From positions 2,046,001-2,110,000 of the forward strand of contig NZ_CP159835.1 in assembly GCF_047731265.1 (NCBI RefSeq): 64,000 nt of DNA. Direction: 5' to 3'. Made by a program: the position numbers and the translations under genes. The first letter of the stretch is position 1; each line of letters begins with the position of its first letter. The DNA is from Patiriisocius sp047731265 (GTDB lineage Bacteria > Bacteroidota > Bacteroidia > Flavobacteriales > Flavobacteriaceae). The notes under the pieces were generated by a model. That model did no database searches, was not told the origin of the DNA, and saw only the letters and a list, made by a program, of their open reading frames with translations. This document shows positions 18,746 through 27,827 of this stretch, piece after piece.

Positions 18746-18786
18746 AATTCCAAATTCCGATATAATGTGAATTTGGAATTTTTTTT
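18746..18786 (+). terminator. porU-porV terminator
   Basis: AATTCCAAATTC (18746-18757) pairs perfectly with GAATTTGGAATT (18769-18780) and is followed by an unbroken T-run to 18786, directly after porV. Confidence 0.9.
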
Positions 18787-18826
18787 ACACAGGTCCATTT
18801 GAAGGGCTTTACATAAAAATACTTCC

Positions 18827-19312
18827 TTGAAAAAACACATCATTGAAACAGTTTTAGAAGTGTATGATTCGGTTTCCGAATTACCTAAAAATGCCCAGAT
18901 TTTGATGAAAAAAGCGCAATTAGCAAGGGAGCAGGCGTATGCGCCATATTCAAAATTTAAGGTTGGAGCAGCTTTACAGTTAGCCAATGGGGAGGTAGTA
19001 CTAGGAAATAATCAAGAAAATGCTGCATATCCATCAGGTCTTTGTGCAGAACGAGTAGCTGTTTTTGCTGCTGGGGCCAATTTTCCTGGTGTTGCTGTGG
19101 AGATGATTGCGCTTACAGTACGTTCAGAAAAACACAAAGTTACAACCCCCACGGCGCCTTGCGGAGCGTGTCGTCAATCATTGGCTGAGTATGAAGTCAA
19201 TCAAAAGACTCCTATGTTGCTATATTTTATGGGAGAAAGTGGTAAAGTTGTTAAAGCAGCTTCGGTTAAAGCCTTGTTGCCATTGGTTTTTGATAGTTCT
19301 TTTTTAGGATAA
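18827..19312 (+). CDS. cdd: Cytidine deaminase
   Basis: This 161-residue enzyme hydrolyses cytidine or deoxycytidine to (deoxy)uridine in pyrimidine salvage. The zinc site is clear: CAE with Cys73 and catalytic Glu75, and PCGAC giving Cys112 and Cys115. YAPYSKFKVGAAL and NAAYPSGLCAER are family motifs. The start codon is TTG at 18827, because no ATG lies upstream of the conserved region and the downstream ATG would remove the N-terminal helix. It comes just after the porV terminator and before pdhA, probably as an independent unit. Confidence 0.93.
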   Translation: MKKHIIETVLEVYDSVSELPKNAQILMKKAQLAREQAYAPYSKFKVGAALQLANGEVVLGNNQENAAYPSGLCAERVAVFAAGANFPGVAVEMIALTVRSEKHKVTTPTAPCGACRQSLAEYEVNQKTPMLLYFMGESGKVVKAASVKALLPLVFDSSFLG

Positions 19313-19606
19313 GTGTTAGAAGATAGAGCAAAGAACTAGGGAGATCTTTGCAGGTAAACAAAACAGTTTGTTACCGAGAGGTTCCTTTAATAGTCTACAT
19401 CATAAAAGTTCATTTGGTTTGATGTTTTAATATGCTAGAATTATATTTCCATATTCCATAATAAATAGTCAAATTTTTGGTGCTTATGGCGAACAACCAA
19501 CTACTACCAACTAAATTGAAATTCTCTCTTTTTTCATGACTAATAAAAGGTTATTTTTGTTATCCGTTTTCCTATTTTGGTTTGCGAGAAACGACAAAAA
19601 ACTACG
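19313..19606. other. Intergenic region before pdhA
   Basis: About 290 bases with no gene. It is AT-rich and holds a TATTTTTG (19552-19559), which fits a -7 box for the pyruvate dehydrogenase genes, but I see no convincing -33 element at the right distance. Confidence 0.4.
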
Positions 19607-20605
19607 ATGAAAAAAATCACTAAAAAAACTTACCTCGATTGGTATGAAAACATGCTCTTTTGGCGCAAGTTTGAGGATAAGTTAGCACAAGTTTATATCA
19701 ATCAAAAGGTTCGTGGGTTTCTTCATTTGTATAATGGACAGGAAGCCGTATTGGCGGGGGCGCTCCATGCAATGGATTTGACTAAAGATAAAATGATTAC
19801 CGCGTATAGAAATCACGTGCAGCCCATTGGGATGGGGGTTGATCCTAAAAGAGTAATGGCAGAACTATATGGAAAAGCAACTGGAACCTCTCAAGGTCTG
19901 GGTGGTTCGATGCATATTTTTTCAAAAGAGCACAGGTTTTATGGCGGTCACGGTATCGTGGGAGGACAAATACCTCTAGGAGCTGGCTTAGCGTTTGGAG
20001 ATAAATATAAAGGTAATAATGCGGTGACACTTTGTTATATGGGAGATGGAGCTGTACGACAAGGGTCTTTACATGAAACCTTTAATATGGCAATGCTCTG
20101 GAAATTACCTGTAGTTTTTTGTTGTGAAAACAATGGCTATGCAATGGGAACTTCTGTTGCAAGAACTGCGAATCACACAGATATTTGGAAATTAGGTTTG
20201 GGATACGAAATGCCTTGTAAGCCAGTAGATGGTATGAAACCAGAATTGGTAGCAAAAGAAATAGATGAAGCAATGGAGCGCGCAAGAAGAGGAGAAGGGC
20301 CTACATTTTTAGAAATTAGAACCTATCGGTATAGAGGACACTCTATGAGTGATGCGCAACATTATAGGACTAAGGCAGAGGTAGCATTAAAACAGGAAGA
20401 AGATCCAATTAGTTATGTGCTTCACAATATTTATCAAAAGAAATGGGCTACTGAAGAGGAAATAGAGGCTATCAATAAAAGCGTAAAACAAAAGGTAAGT
20501 GAATGTGAGAAATTTGCAGACGAGTCTCCATATCCAGAAAAAAGCTTGATGTATGATGCTGTATACGAACAAAAGGATTATCCATTTTTACCTCATAAAT
20601 TATAG
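19607..20605 (+). CDS. pdhA: Pyruvate dehydrogenase E1 component subunit alpha
   Basis: E1-alpha binds thiamine diphosphate and, with E1-beta, decarboxylates pyruvate to acetylate the lipoyl group of E2. The 332-residue protein has the ThDP motif GDGAVRQGSLHE...ENNGYAMGT (about residues 147-190), HGIVGGQIPLGAG and the phosphorylation-loop-like region YRYRGHSMSDAQHYRT. The ATG at 19607 is preferred over a start at 19577, because homologues begin near KKITKKTYLDWYE. E2 follows after 3 bases; no E1-beta gene is present in this window and it must lie elsewhere. Confidence 0.95.
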   Translation: MKKITKKTYLDWYENMLFWRKFEDKLAQVYINQKVRGFLHLYNGQEAVLAGALHAMDLTKDKMITAYRNHVQPIGMGVDPKRVMAELYGKATGTSQGLGGSMHIFSKEHRFYGGHGIVGGQIPLGAGLAFGDKYKGNNAVTLCYMGDGAVRQGSLHETFNMAMLWKLPVVFCCENNGYAMGTSVARTANHTDIWKLGLGYEMPCKPVDGMKPELVAKEIDEAMERARRGEGPTFLEIRTYRYRGHSMSDAQHYRTKAEVALKQEEDPISYVLHNIYQKKWATEEEIEAINKSVKQKVSECEKFADESPYPEKSLMYDAVYEQKDYPFLPHKL

Positions 20606-20608
20606 GCT

Positions 20609-22243
20609 ATGGCAACAGTAATTAATATGCCGCGTTTAAGCGACACTATGGAAGAAGGAACCGTTGCAACTTGGCTTAAAAAAGTGGGTGACAAGGTTGA
20701 AGAAGGGGATATATTAGCCGAAATCGAAACCGATAAGGCTACGATGGAATTTGAAAGTTTTCACGATGGAATTCTATTACATATTGGAATTCCGGAAGGC
20801 GAAACTGCAAAAGTAGATACGCTTTTAGCAATTATTGGTGAAGAAGATGAAGATGTTTCTAGCCTTTTGAGTGGTGAAGAAGTTACTTCTAAAACGGAAG
20901 AAACCAATACGTCTTCAGATGAAAGCACCTCTGATACTGGTACTCAAACAACCAGTCAAAGCGAGTCAAGCTCAATAAGCACAGGAGATGCAAACAGCGA
21001 GCTTCCAGAGGGAGTAGAGATCATTACTATGCCGCGTCTTAGTGACACTATGGAAGAAGGAACCGTTGCTGCTTGGCTAAAACAAGAAGGTGACACTATT
21101 GAAGAAGGCGAAATTTTGGCTGAAATCGAAACTGATAAAGCTACGATGGAATTTGAGTCGTTCTACAACGGTACCTTACTAAAAATTGGTATAGCCGAAG
21201 GCGAAACTGCAAAAGTGGATGCCTTACTAGCAATCGTTGGGCCCAAAGGAACCGATGTTTCGGGAATCACGGGAACTTCTGCTAAACCTGAAGCGCCTAA
21301 GAAAGAAGAGATACCGGTAAAAGTTGAAACAAAAAAGGAAGCTGTAGAAGAAAAAACAACTCCTAAAACTACAGTTGTTTCAAGTTCAAATTCAGATAAA
21401 AGAATATTTGCTTCGCCATTGGCTAAAAAAATGGCTGAGGATAAAGGAATTTCTTTAGCACAAGTGCAAGGCTCTGGCGAGAATGGACGCATTGTAAAAA
21501 GTGATATTGAAAGTTACCAACCGCAAGTAGTTGGTGCAGCAGCATACAATCCCGTTGGAACTGAAAGTTTTGAGGATATAAAAAATTCTCAAATGCGTAA
21601 AACAATCGCAAAACGATTGGGAGAGTCTAAATTCACTGCGCCACATTATTACTTAACAGTTGAGTTGGACATGGATAATGCCATTGCCTCAAGAGCAGCT
21701 ATTAATAGTGATCCAGAGGTTAAAATCAGCTTTAATGATATGATTGTCAAAGCCTGCGCTATGGCTTTGAGAAAACATCCGCAAGTTAATAGCCAGTGGA
21801 CAGGAGACACTACCAGAATTGCAAATCATATCCACATTGGAGTGGCGGTTGCAGTAGATGAAGGATTGCTAGTTCCAGTATTAAAGTTTGCAGACCAGAT
21901 GACATTCTCTCAAATTGGAGTAAATGTAAAAGACTTGGCAGGCAAAGCGAGAAGTAAGAAAATTACTCCCCAGGAAATGGACGGCAGTACCTTTACGGTA
22001 AGTAATTTAGGTATGTTTGGTATTAAAGAATTTACCTCTATTATTAATGCGCCTAATTCTGCGATACTTTCTGTAGGAGCAATTATTCAGAAACCAGTGG
22101 TTAAGAACGGTGCAATTGCCGTTGGAAATACGATGACCGTTACGTTGGCCTGTGACCATAGAACAGTAGATGGTGCAACGGGTGCTAAATTTCTTCAAAC
22201 ATTGAGAAATTACATAGAGAATCCTGTAACGATGTTTGTATAA
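20609..22243 (+). CDS. pdhC: Pyruvate dehydrogenase E2, dihydrolipoamide acetyltransferase
   Basis: E2 is the core of the pyruvate dehydrogenase complex and transfers acetyl from lipoamide to CoA. The 544 residues show two lipoyl domains (about 3-77 and 137-211), each with the lipoylated Lys in ETDKATMEF, separated by a Ser/Thr-rich linker; then a peripheral-subunit-binding domain (ASPLAKKMAEDKGISLAQV, about 270-305) and a catalytic domain with the active-site motif DHRTVDGATGAKFL near the C-terminus. The two lipoyl domains are very similar at DNA level too. It is co-transcribed with pdhA and followed by a terminator. Confidence 0.97.
   Translation: MATVINMPRLSDTMEEGTVATWLKKVGDKVEEGDILAEIETDKATMEFESFHDGILLHIGIPEGETAKVDTLLAIIGEEDEDVSSLLSGEEVTSKTEETNTSSDESTSDTGTQTTSQSESSSISTGDANSELPEGVEIITMPRLSDTMEEGTVAAWLKQEGDTIEEGEILAEIETDKATMEFESFYNGTLLKIGIAEGETAKVDALLAIVGPKGTDVSGITGTSAKPEAPKKEEIPVKVETKKEAVEEKTTPKTTVVSSSNSDKRIFASPLAKKMAEDKGISLAQVQGSGENGRIVKSDIESYQPQVVGAAAYNPVGTESFEDIKNSQMRKTIAKRLGESKFTAPHYYLTVELDMDNAIASRAAINSDPEVKISFNDMIVKACAMALRKHPQVNSQWTGDTTRIANHIHIGVAVAVDEGLLVPVLKFADQMTFSQIGVNVKDLAGKARSKKITPQEMDGSTFTVSNLGMFGIKEFTSIINAPNSAILSVGAIIQKPVVKNGAIAVGNTMTVTLACDHRTVDGATGAKFLQTLRNYIENPVTMFV
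20627..20838 (+). repeat. Lipoyl-domain repeat, copy 1
   Basis: This coding stretch is repeated 402 bases downstream (21029-21240) with high identity, including a shared run ACTATGGAAGAAGGAACCGT, and encodes the first lipoyl domain of E2. Confidence 0.85.
21029..21240 (+). repeat. Lipoyl-domain repeat, copy 2
   Basis: Second in-frame copy of the lipoyl-domain segment of pdhC; it differs from copy 1 mainly at third codon positions and in the middle of the domain. Confidence 0.85.
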
Positions 22244-22256
22244 CACTAACAAAACA

Positions 22257-22294
22257 AAGCTTCAAAAGTGTCTAAAATTTTTGAGGCTTTTTTC
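22257..22294 (+). terminator. pdhA-pdhC terminator
   Basis: AAGCTTCAAAA (22257-22267) pairs with TTTTGAGGCTT (22279-22289, one wobble) and is followed by Ts. A GTG at 22268 lies in its loop, which argues against the longer start for the next gene. Confidence 0.75.
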
Positions 22295-22303
22295 CTTATC
22301 AGT

Positions 22304-22993
22304 ATGTCAAAAATTAAAAACATTGTAATTACAGGAACTAGCCGAGGAATTGGCTATGAGATGGTAGCTTTATTAACAAATGCAGGACATAATGTTTTGG
22401 CATTATCACGTGATCCCGCTCCTATCTCTGGATTGGATATTAGTAATTGCCATTGTTTTTCGTGTGATATAACAGAGGCCTCAGATATTAAAAGAGCTGC
22501 CGCCTTTGTAAAGGAAAAATGGGCTAGAGTGGATGTTTTAATAAATAATTCTGGTGCCTTAGTAAATAAGCCCTTTAGGGAACTAAACCTTCAAGATTTC
22601 GAAAATAGCTACAAAGTAAATGTGTTTGGTGCCGCCATGTTAACACAAGCAATGTTGCCCTTTATGACAAAGACTGGCCACGTGGTAAATGTAAGCAGTA
22701 TGGGTGGAGTTCAAGGGAGTGCAAAATTCCCAGGTCTTGTGGCTTATAGCAGCAGCAAAGGAGCCCTGATTACTTTAACAGAGGTGCTCGCAGAAGAGTA
22801 TAAAGAAACTGGTCCAAGTTTTAATGTACTTGCTTTAGGTGCAGTACAAACCGAAATGCTTGAAGAAGCATTTCCAGGATATAAAGCACCTATCTCAGCA
22901 AAGGAAATGGCAAGGTATATAATGGACTTTTCGCTCAATGGAAGCAAATTCTATAATGGTAAAGTGTTAGAAGTTTCCAGTTCTACCCCTTAA
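22304..22993 (+). CDS. Short-chain dehydrogenase/reductase (SDR)
   Basis: This 229-residue oxidoreductase has the classical SDR features: the cofactor-binding TGTSRGIG near the N-terminus, INNSGALVNKPF, VNVSSMGG and the catalytic YSSSK. The Ser-Tyr-Lys set is complete, so it should be an active NAD(P)-dependent reductase, but the substrate cannot be read from the sequence. The ATG at 22304 is chosen because the earlier GTG lies in the terminator of pdhC. It is followed after 1 base by a SprT-like gene, so the two are probably co-transcribed. Confidence 0.9.
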   Translation: MSKIKNIVITGTSRGIGYEMVALLTNAGHNVLALSRDPAPISGLDISNCHCFSCDITEASDIKRAAAFVKEKWARVDVLINNSGALVNKPFRELNLQDFENSYKVNVFGAAMLTQAMLPFMTKTGHVVNVSSMGGVQGSAKFPGLVAYSSSKGALITLTEVLAEEYKETGPSFNVLALGAVQTEMLEEAFPGYKAPISAKEMARYIMDFSLNGSKFYNGKVLEVSSSTP

Positions 22994-22994
22994 T

Positions 22995-23591
22995 ATGGAA
23001 GCCACGCTGTCAAAATACATCCCAACAGCTGCTGTAGAACCTACATTTCAATTAATAAAACAGTATAATATTCATTTAAAAATAGTAAATGAACGGGTAA
23101 CGCGTCACGGTGATTATAGAATGATGCCTAGTGGTCAGCATCAGATTACAGTAAATGCAAGCTTGAATGCGTACCGTTTTTTTGTTACGCTCATTCACGA
23201 GATATCACATTTAGTTGCTTTTGAAGATTATGGGCGTGGTATTAAACCCCACGGGAGGGAGTGGAAGTATACCTTTCAGAAATTGATGTTGCCGTTTATA
23301 AACCCTGTTATTTTTCCGTCTCAATTATTGCCTTTAATTGCAAATCATTTTAGAAACCCTAAGGCGTCAAGTGATACTGATGCTAAACTTTCACTCGCTC
23401 TAAAGCAGTTTGATCCCCCCAATGATAAAAACTATGTCTTTGAAATACCCAACGGTGGTATGTTCAGGCTATACAATGGGAAAATATTCAAACGCGGAAA
23501 TAAACGCGTAAAGCGATACGAATGTCTTGAAGTTGCTACTGGAAGAATATATCTTTTTAATCCCAATGCTGAGGTTGAATTTTTAAAATAA
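22995..23591 (+). CDS. SprT-like zinc metalloprotease-fold protein
   Basis: This 198-residue protein has the SprT/zincin motif HEISH in TLIHEISHLVAFEDYG near residue 70, followed by PHGREWKYTFQKL, whose His could be the third ligand, and a C-terminal region with a CxxxxxGR... pattern but without the four-cysteine zinc ribbon of classical SprT. SprT-like domains resemble DNA-protein crosslink proteases such as SPRTN; the function of bacterial members is poorly known. It overlaps the transcription unit of the SDR gene upstream. The fold is confident, the role is not. Confidence 0.85.
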   Translation: MEATLSKYIPTAAVEPTFQLIKQYNIHLKIVNERVTRHGDYRMMPSGQHQITVNASLNAYRFFVTLIHEISHLVAFEDYGRGIKPHGREWKYTFQKLMLPFINPVIFPSQLLPLIANHFRNPKASSDTDAKLSLALKQFDPPNDKNYVFEIPNGGMFRLYNGKIFKRGNKRVKRYECLEVATGRIYLFNPNAEVEFLK

Positions 23592-23714
23592 TTCGTTTTT
23601 GTTCAGCGTAATTTTTTCTAGCAGCCTTTATTTTTTTACAAAATATTTAGGTTATTCTAATAATTGTATTCAGTATCTTTAAATTTGGTTCAATGTTAAA
23701 AATCTAAACTCAAG

Positions 23715-24821
23715 ATGAAAAATAAGGATTATTATGCAGTCATTATGGCTGGGGGAATTGGCTCTAGATTTTGGCCCGTTAGTACACAAGATTTACCCAA
23801 GCAATTTCACGATATGCTAGGGACTGGAAAGTCCTTATTACAGCAAACATTTTCTAGACTCTCCACATTCATTCCTCCAGGAAACATTTTTATTCTTACA
23901 AACGAACGTTACAAGAGCCTCACCTTAGAACAATTGCCAATACTGCAGGAGCATCAAATTGTTTTAGAACCTGCAATGAAGAATACGGCGCCTTGTATAT
24001 TATTAGCTGCATTAAAAATAAAAAAAATAAACAAAAATGCGCTGATGTTAGTCGCTCCTAGCGATCATTGGATCGAAGATGAAAAAGCATTTAAGGAAGA
24101 TGTACAACTATGTTTCGAGGCTGCACAAGGCGATGATATTTTGATGACACTCGGCATTACTCCAACATTTCCTAATACAGGATATGGTTATATAGATGCT
24201 TCGACAAGCTCAGCAAACGCTTTACTAGATGATTCAATTAAAGGAATTGATCGAGTGCAACAATTTACAGAGAAACCAGATTATGAAACTGCTAAAAAGT
24301 TTTTAGAAGCAGGTAATTTTCTTTGGAATGCAGGGATTTTTATTTGGAGCGTTGAAAGTATTTGCAAAGCATTTAAATCGTATTTACCTAAAATGAACGC
24401 TCTCTTTTCTGAAGGTGTTCCTGTTTTGAATACTTTAAATGAATGGGGATTTGTTGATGAAAATTATCCGCTAGCTGAAAACATATCGATTGATTATGGC
24501 ATTATGGAAAAAGCTAAAAATGTATTTGTTAAAAAAGCTAATTTTGATTGGAATGATCTTGGAACTTGGGGAGCCTTGCACGATAAAATGACGAGCGATA
24601 CTTCTGAAAATGCTGTGGTAACGGCAAAGACATACCTTAAGAATGCTAAGGGCAATATGATATTTTCTGCAACAGACAAACTTATTGTTGTAGATGGTTT
24701 AAATGACTATATTATAGTTGATAAAGAAGACGTCCTATTATTGTTTCCAAGAAAAAAGGAGCAGGAAATCAAAAGGCTATTAAGTGAAGTTTCAAATAAG
24801 TTTGGTACAAAATATTCATAA
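23715..24821 (+). CDS. manC: Mannose-1-phosphate guanylyltransferase
   Basis: This 368-residue enzyme makes GDP-mannose for glycan synthesis. The nucleotidyltransferase signature AGGIGSRFWPVSTQDLPKQF is at residues 10-30; APSDHW, NTGYGYID, FTEKPD, FLWNAGIFIW and DWNDLGTWGAL follow in order, matching GDP-mannose pyrophosphorylases. It lacks the fused phosphomannose isomerase domain of the long form, so it is the short monofunctional type. The stop abuts the start of the DUF389 gene (24822), suggesting coupled translation, though the pairing has no obvious functional reason. Confidence 0.94.
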   Translation: MKNKDYYAVIMAGGIGSRFWPVSTQDLPKQFHDMLGTGKSLLQQTFSRLSTFIPPGNIFILTNERYKSLTLEQLPILQEHQIVLEPAMKNTAPCILLAALKIKKINKNALMLVAPSDHWIEDEKAFKEDVQLCFEAAQGDDILMTLGITPTFPNTGYGYIDASTSSANALLDDSIKGIDRVQQFTEKPDYETAKKFLEAGNFLWNAGIFIWSVESICKAFKSYLPKMNALFSEGVPVLNTLNEWGFVDENYPLAENISIDYGIMEKAKNVFVKKANFDWNDLGTWGALHDKMTSDTSENAVVTAKTYLKNAKGNMIFSATDKLIVVDGLNDYIIVDKEDVLLLFPRKKEQEIKRLLSEVSNKFGTKYS

Positions 24822-26258
24822 ATGAGCACAGCAAATTCAGGAGATAACCCAAATACGCCTCAAGACGCGCAATTTGAGCACACAAAGCTTACCGCTTGGG
24901 ATGCAATTAAAAAGTTCTTTTCTGAATTATTCGATATTCAGACGGATACTGATCGTGATGCTACCATTGAATCCGTAAAAGAAGGGATTAATTTTAAAGG
25001 CCATACTGTTTGGATTCTTATATTTTCCATATTTGTTGCGTCTATTGGGCTTAATGTAAGTAGTACTGCAATAGTAATTGGAGCGATGCTTATTTCTCCT
25101 TTAATGGGGCCAATTGTAGGTATTGGCTTATCGGTAGCTATTAATGACGTGGATACTATGAAGCGTTCGTTTATTAACCTGGGAGTGATGGTTGTTTTAA
25201 GTGTGTTGACCGCTACACTATACTTTTCAATTTCACCATTAACAGAAGAAACTCCAGAACTTGTTGCGAGAACTTATCCAACAGTATTAGATGTATTGGT
25301 CGCTATTTTTGGAGGTTTAGGACTTATAGTCGCTAAAACAAAAAGTGGAACCATCGCCAGTGTTATCTTTGGAGTTGCAATTGCCACAGCGCTAATGCCG
25401 CCCTTGTGTACTGTAGGCTATGGATTGGCTATTGGTAATATGAGTTATGCTGGTGGGGCAATGTATCTTTTTTGCATCAATGCTGTTTTTATTGCACTAG
25501 CCACTTTTATTGTAGCAAAGATTTTGAGGTTTCCTTTGGTGCGATATGCAAATTCAAAAAGAAGAAGATTGATTGCTCAAATCGCGTCTTTAGTAGCATT
25601 GGTCGTGGTGGTCCCAAGCGTAATCTTGTTTTTAAACTTACTGAAGGAACAGGTGTTTACAGTAAAAACAAAAGAGTTTGTACGTGATCAAATAAAATAT
25701 GAAGGTGCCGAAGTAGTAAAGTTTACACAAGATTATGAATCAAAAAAACTTGAAATATACTTAATAGGAAATCCTGTTCCCAGTCGTGAAATTGATGCGT
25801 GGCGTGAAATAATTAAAAATACAGAAAAGCTAGAAGAAGTTAATTTAAGGATTTACCAAGGAGCCGATAATAGTGGAGAGCTTACTGAAAGAATTTCTGG
25901 AAGCGTGAAGGCTGATATTTTAAGTGAATTATATGTGAACAACGAACAACGAATAAGGGATAAGGATGAGCGTATCTTTTTTCTTGAAAATGAAATCACA
26001 AAACTTACCGTAAAAGATGTTGTTCCTTTTGAAGATGTGAGTAAAGAACTTAAAGTCACCTATGAAGATTTAACTGCTTTCGGGTATTCAAAAAGAATTA
26101 ACACTAATTTTGATAAAACAGATACCCTTGCCGTATTTAATGTTTCGTGGAAAAAAACTATTAGGGAGAGTCAAAAAAAGATTAATGCGGCTAAAATAAC
26201 GGAAATACTTAAAATTAGAATGAAGTTAGATACCTTACTGGTGATAGAAAGCAAGTGA
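24822..26258 (+). CDS. DUF389 (TIGR00341-type) membrane protein
   Basis: This 478-residue protein has an N-terminal soluble tail, then about six membrane helices including NVSSTAIVIGAMLISPLMGPIVGIG, quoted as TAIVIGAMLISPLMGPIVG, the signature of the DUF389 family, followed by a glycine-rich LGLIVAKTKSGTIASVIFGVAIATALMPPLC region. The C-terminal about 210 residues are soluble with coiled-coil tendency (NNEQRIRDKDERIFFLE). The family has no firmly known function. It starts one base after manC ends and converges on the ABC transporter genes. Confidence 0.9.
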   Translation: MSTANSGDNPNTPQDAQFEHTKLTAWDAIKKFFSELFDIQTDTDRDATIESVKEGINFKGHTVWILIFSIFVASIGLNVSSTAIVIGAMLISPLMGPIVGIGLSVAINDVDTMKRSFINLGVMVVLSVLTATLYFSISPLTEETPELVARTYPTVLDVLVAIFGGLGLIVAKTKSGTIASVIFGVAIATALMPPLCTVGYGLAIGNMSYAGGAMYLFCINAVFIALATFIVAKILRFPLVRYANSKRRRLIAQIASLVALVVVVPSVILFLNLLKEQVFTVKTKEFVRDQIKYEGAEVVKFTQDYESKKLEIYLIGNPVPSREIDAWREIIKNTEKLEEVNLRIYQGADNSGELTERISGSVKADILSELYVNNEQRIRDKDERIFFLENEITKLTVKDVVPFEDVSKELKVTYEDLTAFGYSKRINTNFDKTDTLAVFNVSWKKTIRESQKKINAAKITEILKIRMKLDTLLVIESK

Positions 26259-26271
26259 TTTTTTTGAAGAA

Positions 26272-27033
26272 TTAAGCTTTGTTTTGAACTTCGCGTATCT
26301 GCTTAAATAAGTCTGAAGAATAAACAAAATCTGTCACATCTTTATTATCAGTTTTAAAGATGTCTTCTTGTGTGCCTTTCCAAACTAACACACCATTTTT
26401 CAAGAAGTTTATTCGTTCTCCAATCTCCATTACCGAATTCATATCGTGGGTTACGACAATGGTTGTAATTTGATTTTCGTGTGTAATTTCTTGGATGAGA
26501 TTATCAATTACTGTTGCGGTTTTTGGATCCAATCCTGAATTAGGCTCGTCACAAAACAAATACTTCGGCTTATTAACGATGGCGCGTGCAATAGAAACCC
26601 TTTTTTGCATTCCTCCAGAAATTTCAGCAGGAAATTTGTCATTTACACCATCTAAGTTAACGCGACTTAAAACTTCATTTACCCGCTCAAGCATCTCCTC
26701 ACGTTTCTGGGTTGTAAACATTCTTAACGGGAACATAACGTTTTCTTCAATAGTCATAGAATCGAATAAGGCTCCTCCTTGAAATAGCATTCCTATTTCT
26801 TCTCTCAAGACTCGTTGTTGCGCGTCGTTCATTTCTTGCATATATTGTTGGTCGTATAAAATACGACCTCCTTCAGGCTTAAAAAGACCAATAAGACATT
26901 TTAGTAAAACAGATTTCCCACTACCACTCTGTCCAATGATAAGGTTTGTCTTTCCTTGCTCAAAAATGGTCGAAATTCCTTTTAAAACTTCTTCATCTCC
27001 AAAACGTTTTTGTATGTTTTCTACTGCTATCAT
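26272..27033 (-). CDS. mlaF: ABC transporter ATP-binding protein, MlaF-like
   Basis: This 253-residue ATPase has Walker A GQSGSGKS (about residues 34-41), Q-loop LFQGGALFDSMT, signature SGGMQKRV and Walker B YLFCDEPNSGLDP. The ALFDSMT after the Q-loop and the signature variant SGGMQKR are characteristic of MlaF-type (Mce/lipid transport) ATPases. It should power phospholipid or other lipid movement between the membranes with the permease encoded just upstream, whose stop codon overlaps its ATG. No MCE-domain (MlaD) gene is next to it, so the periplasmic partner is elsewhere. Confidence 0.92.
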   Translation of the reverse strand: MIAVENIQKRFGDEEVLKGISTIFEQGKTNLIIGQSGSGKSVLLKCLIGLFKPEGGRILYDQQYMQEMNDAQQRVLREEIGMLFQGGALFDSMTIEENVMFPLRMFTTQKREEMLERVNEVLSRVNLDGVNDKFPAEISGGMQKRVSIARAIVNKPKYLFCDEPNSGLDPKTATVIDNLIQEITHENQITTIVVTHDMNSVMEIGERINFLKNGVLVWKGTQEDIFKTDNKDVTDFVYSSDLFKQIREVQNKA

Positions 27034-27770
27034 TAGCTTAACAATAATTGAGTGATGATATAATTTGCAAGAATAATAAGGACACTAGTCCAAACAAAAC
27101 TTTTAGTACTAGCCTTACCAACTTCAAGGGCGCCCCCTTTCATATAATAGCCGTGCCAAGAGGGCACCGTGGCGAGTATAAAGGCAAAAACAAAAGTTTT
27201 AATAAAAGCATACGCTAAATGAAAAGGAATAAAATCTTCTTGGAGGCCTTGCACAAATTCATTCATTGTAACAAATCCTCCATAAACACCTGCTAATAAA
27301 CCTCCAAATATTGCTAAAAACATGGCAATAGCGATAAGAAAGGGATAAAACATTAATGCCACAATCTTAGGAAAAACAAGATAATTTAAAGAATTTATGC
27401 CCATTACCTCTAAGGCATCAATTTGTTCAGTAACTCTCATAGAGCCAATGCTTGAAGTAATAAAAGAACCTACTTTACCCGCCATAATAATAGAAATAAA
27501 GGTTGGTGCAAACTCTAGAATAATTGATTGCCTTGTGGCATAGCCTATTAAAGATTTTGGGATGATTGGATTTGTTAGGTTTAAGGCAGTTTGTAGGGTA
27601 ATAACCCCTCCCACAAAAAAACCAATAAATCCAACAATTCCCACAGAACCAATTACTAAATCATCAATTTCCTTAAAAATCAATTCGCGTAATACAGTGC
27701 CTTTTGTAAAACCGCTGAAAGAGCGTTTTAACATTAAAAAATAACTCCCTAAATCTTCTAAATATCCCAT
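27033..27770 (-). CDS. mlaE: ABC transporter permease, MlaE family
   Basis: This 245-residue integral membrane protein belongs to the MlaE/YrbE permease family: it has a short amphipathic N-terminus, FIGFFVGGVITLQTALN, GSFITSSIGSMRVTEQIDALEVMG, quoted as GSMRVTEQIDALEVMGIN, which is the family signature, and five to six helices. With the MlaF-like ATPase it forms the inner-membrane part of a lipid transporter that keeps outer-membrane asymmetry. Its stop codon and the ATG of the ATPase overlap as TAATG, indicating coupled translation. Confidence 0.93.
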   Translation of the reverse strand: MGYLEDLGSYFLMLKRSFSGFTKGTVLRELIFKEIDDLVIGSVGIVGFIGFFVGGVITLQTALNLTNPIIPKSLIGYATRQSIILEFAPTFISIIMAGKVGSFITSSIGSMRVTEQIDALEVMGINSLNYLVFPKIVALMFYPFLIAIAMFLAIFGGLLAGVYGGFVTMNEFVQGLQEDFIPFHLAYAFIKTFVFAFILATVPSWHGYYMKGGALEVGKASTKSFVWTSVLIILANYIITQLLLS

Positions 27771-27791
27771 ATATAGTTACCACCAAAGTAA

Positions 27792-27819
27792 CAAAAATAT
27801 AGCGAGTCTTAGCCCGCAA
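27792..27819 (-). promoter_or_regulatory. Putative mlaE-mlaF promoter
   Basis: On the minus strand TTG (27819-27817) and TATTTTTG (27799-27792) are spaced by 17 bases, a fit to the Bacteroidota -33/-7 pattern, with the -7 box 21 bases before the mlaE ATG. Confidence 0.4.
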
Positions 27820-27827
27820 TTTATATC

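Noticed and set aside
22268..22303. Earlier GTG start for the SDR gene
   Set aside because: It lies within the terminator hairpin of the pyruvate dehydrogenase unit and adds residues not seen in SDRs.
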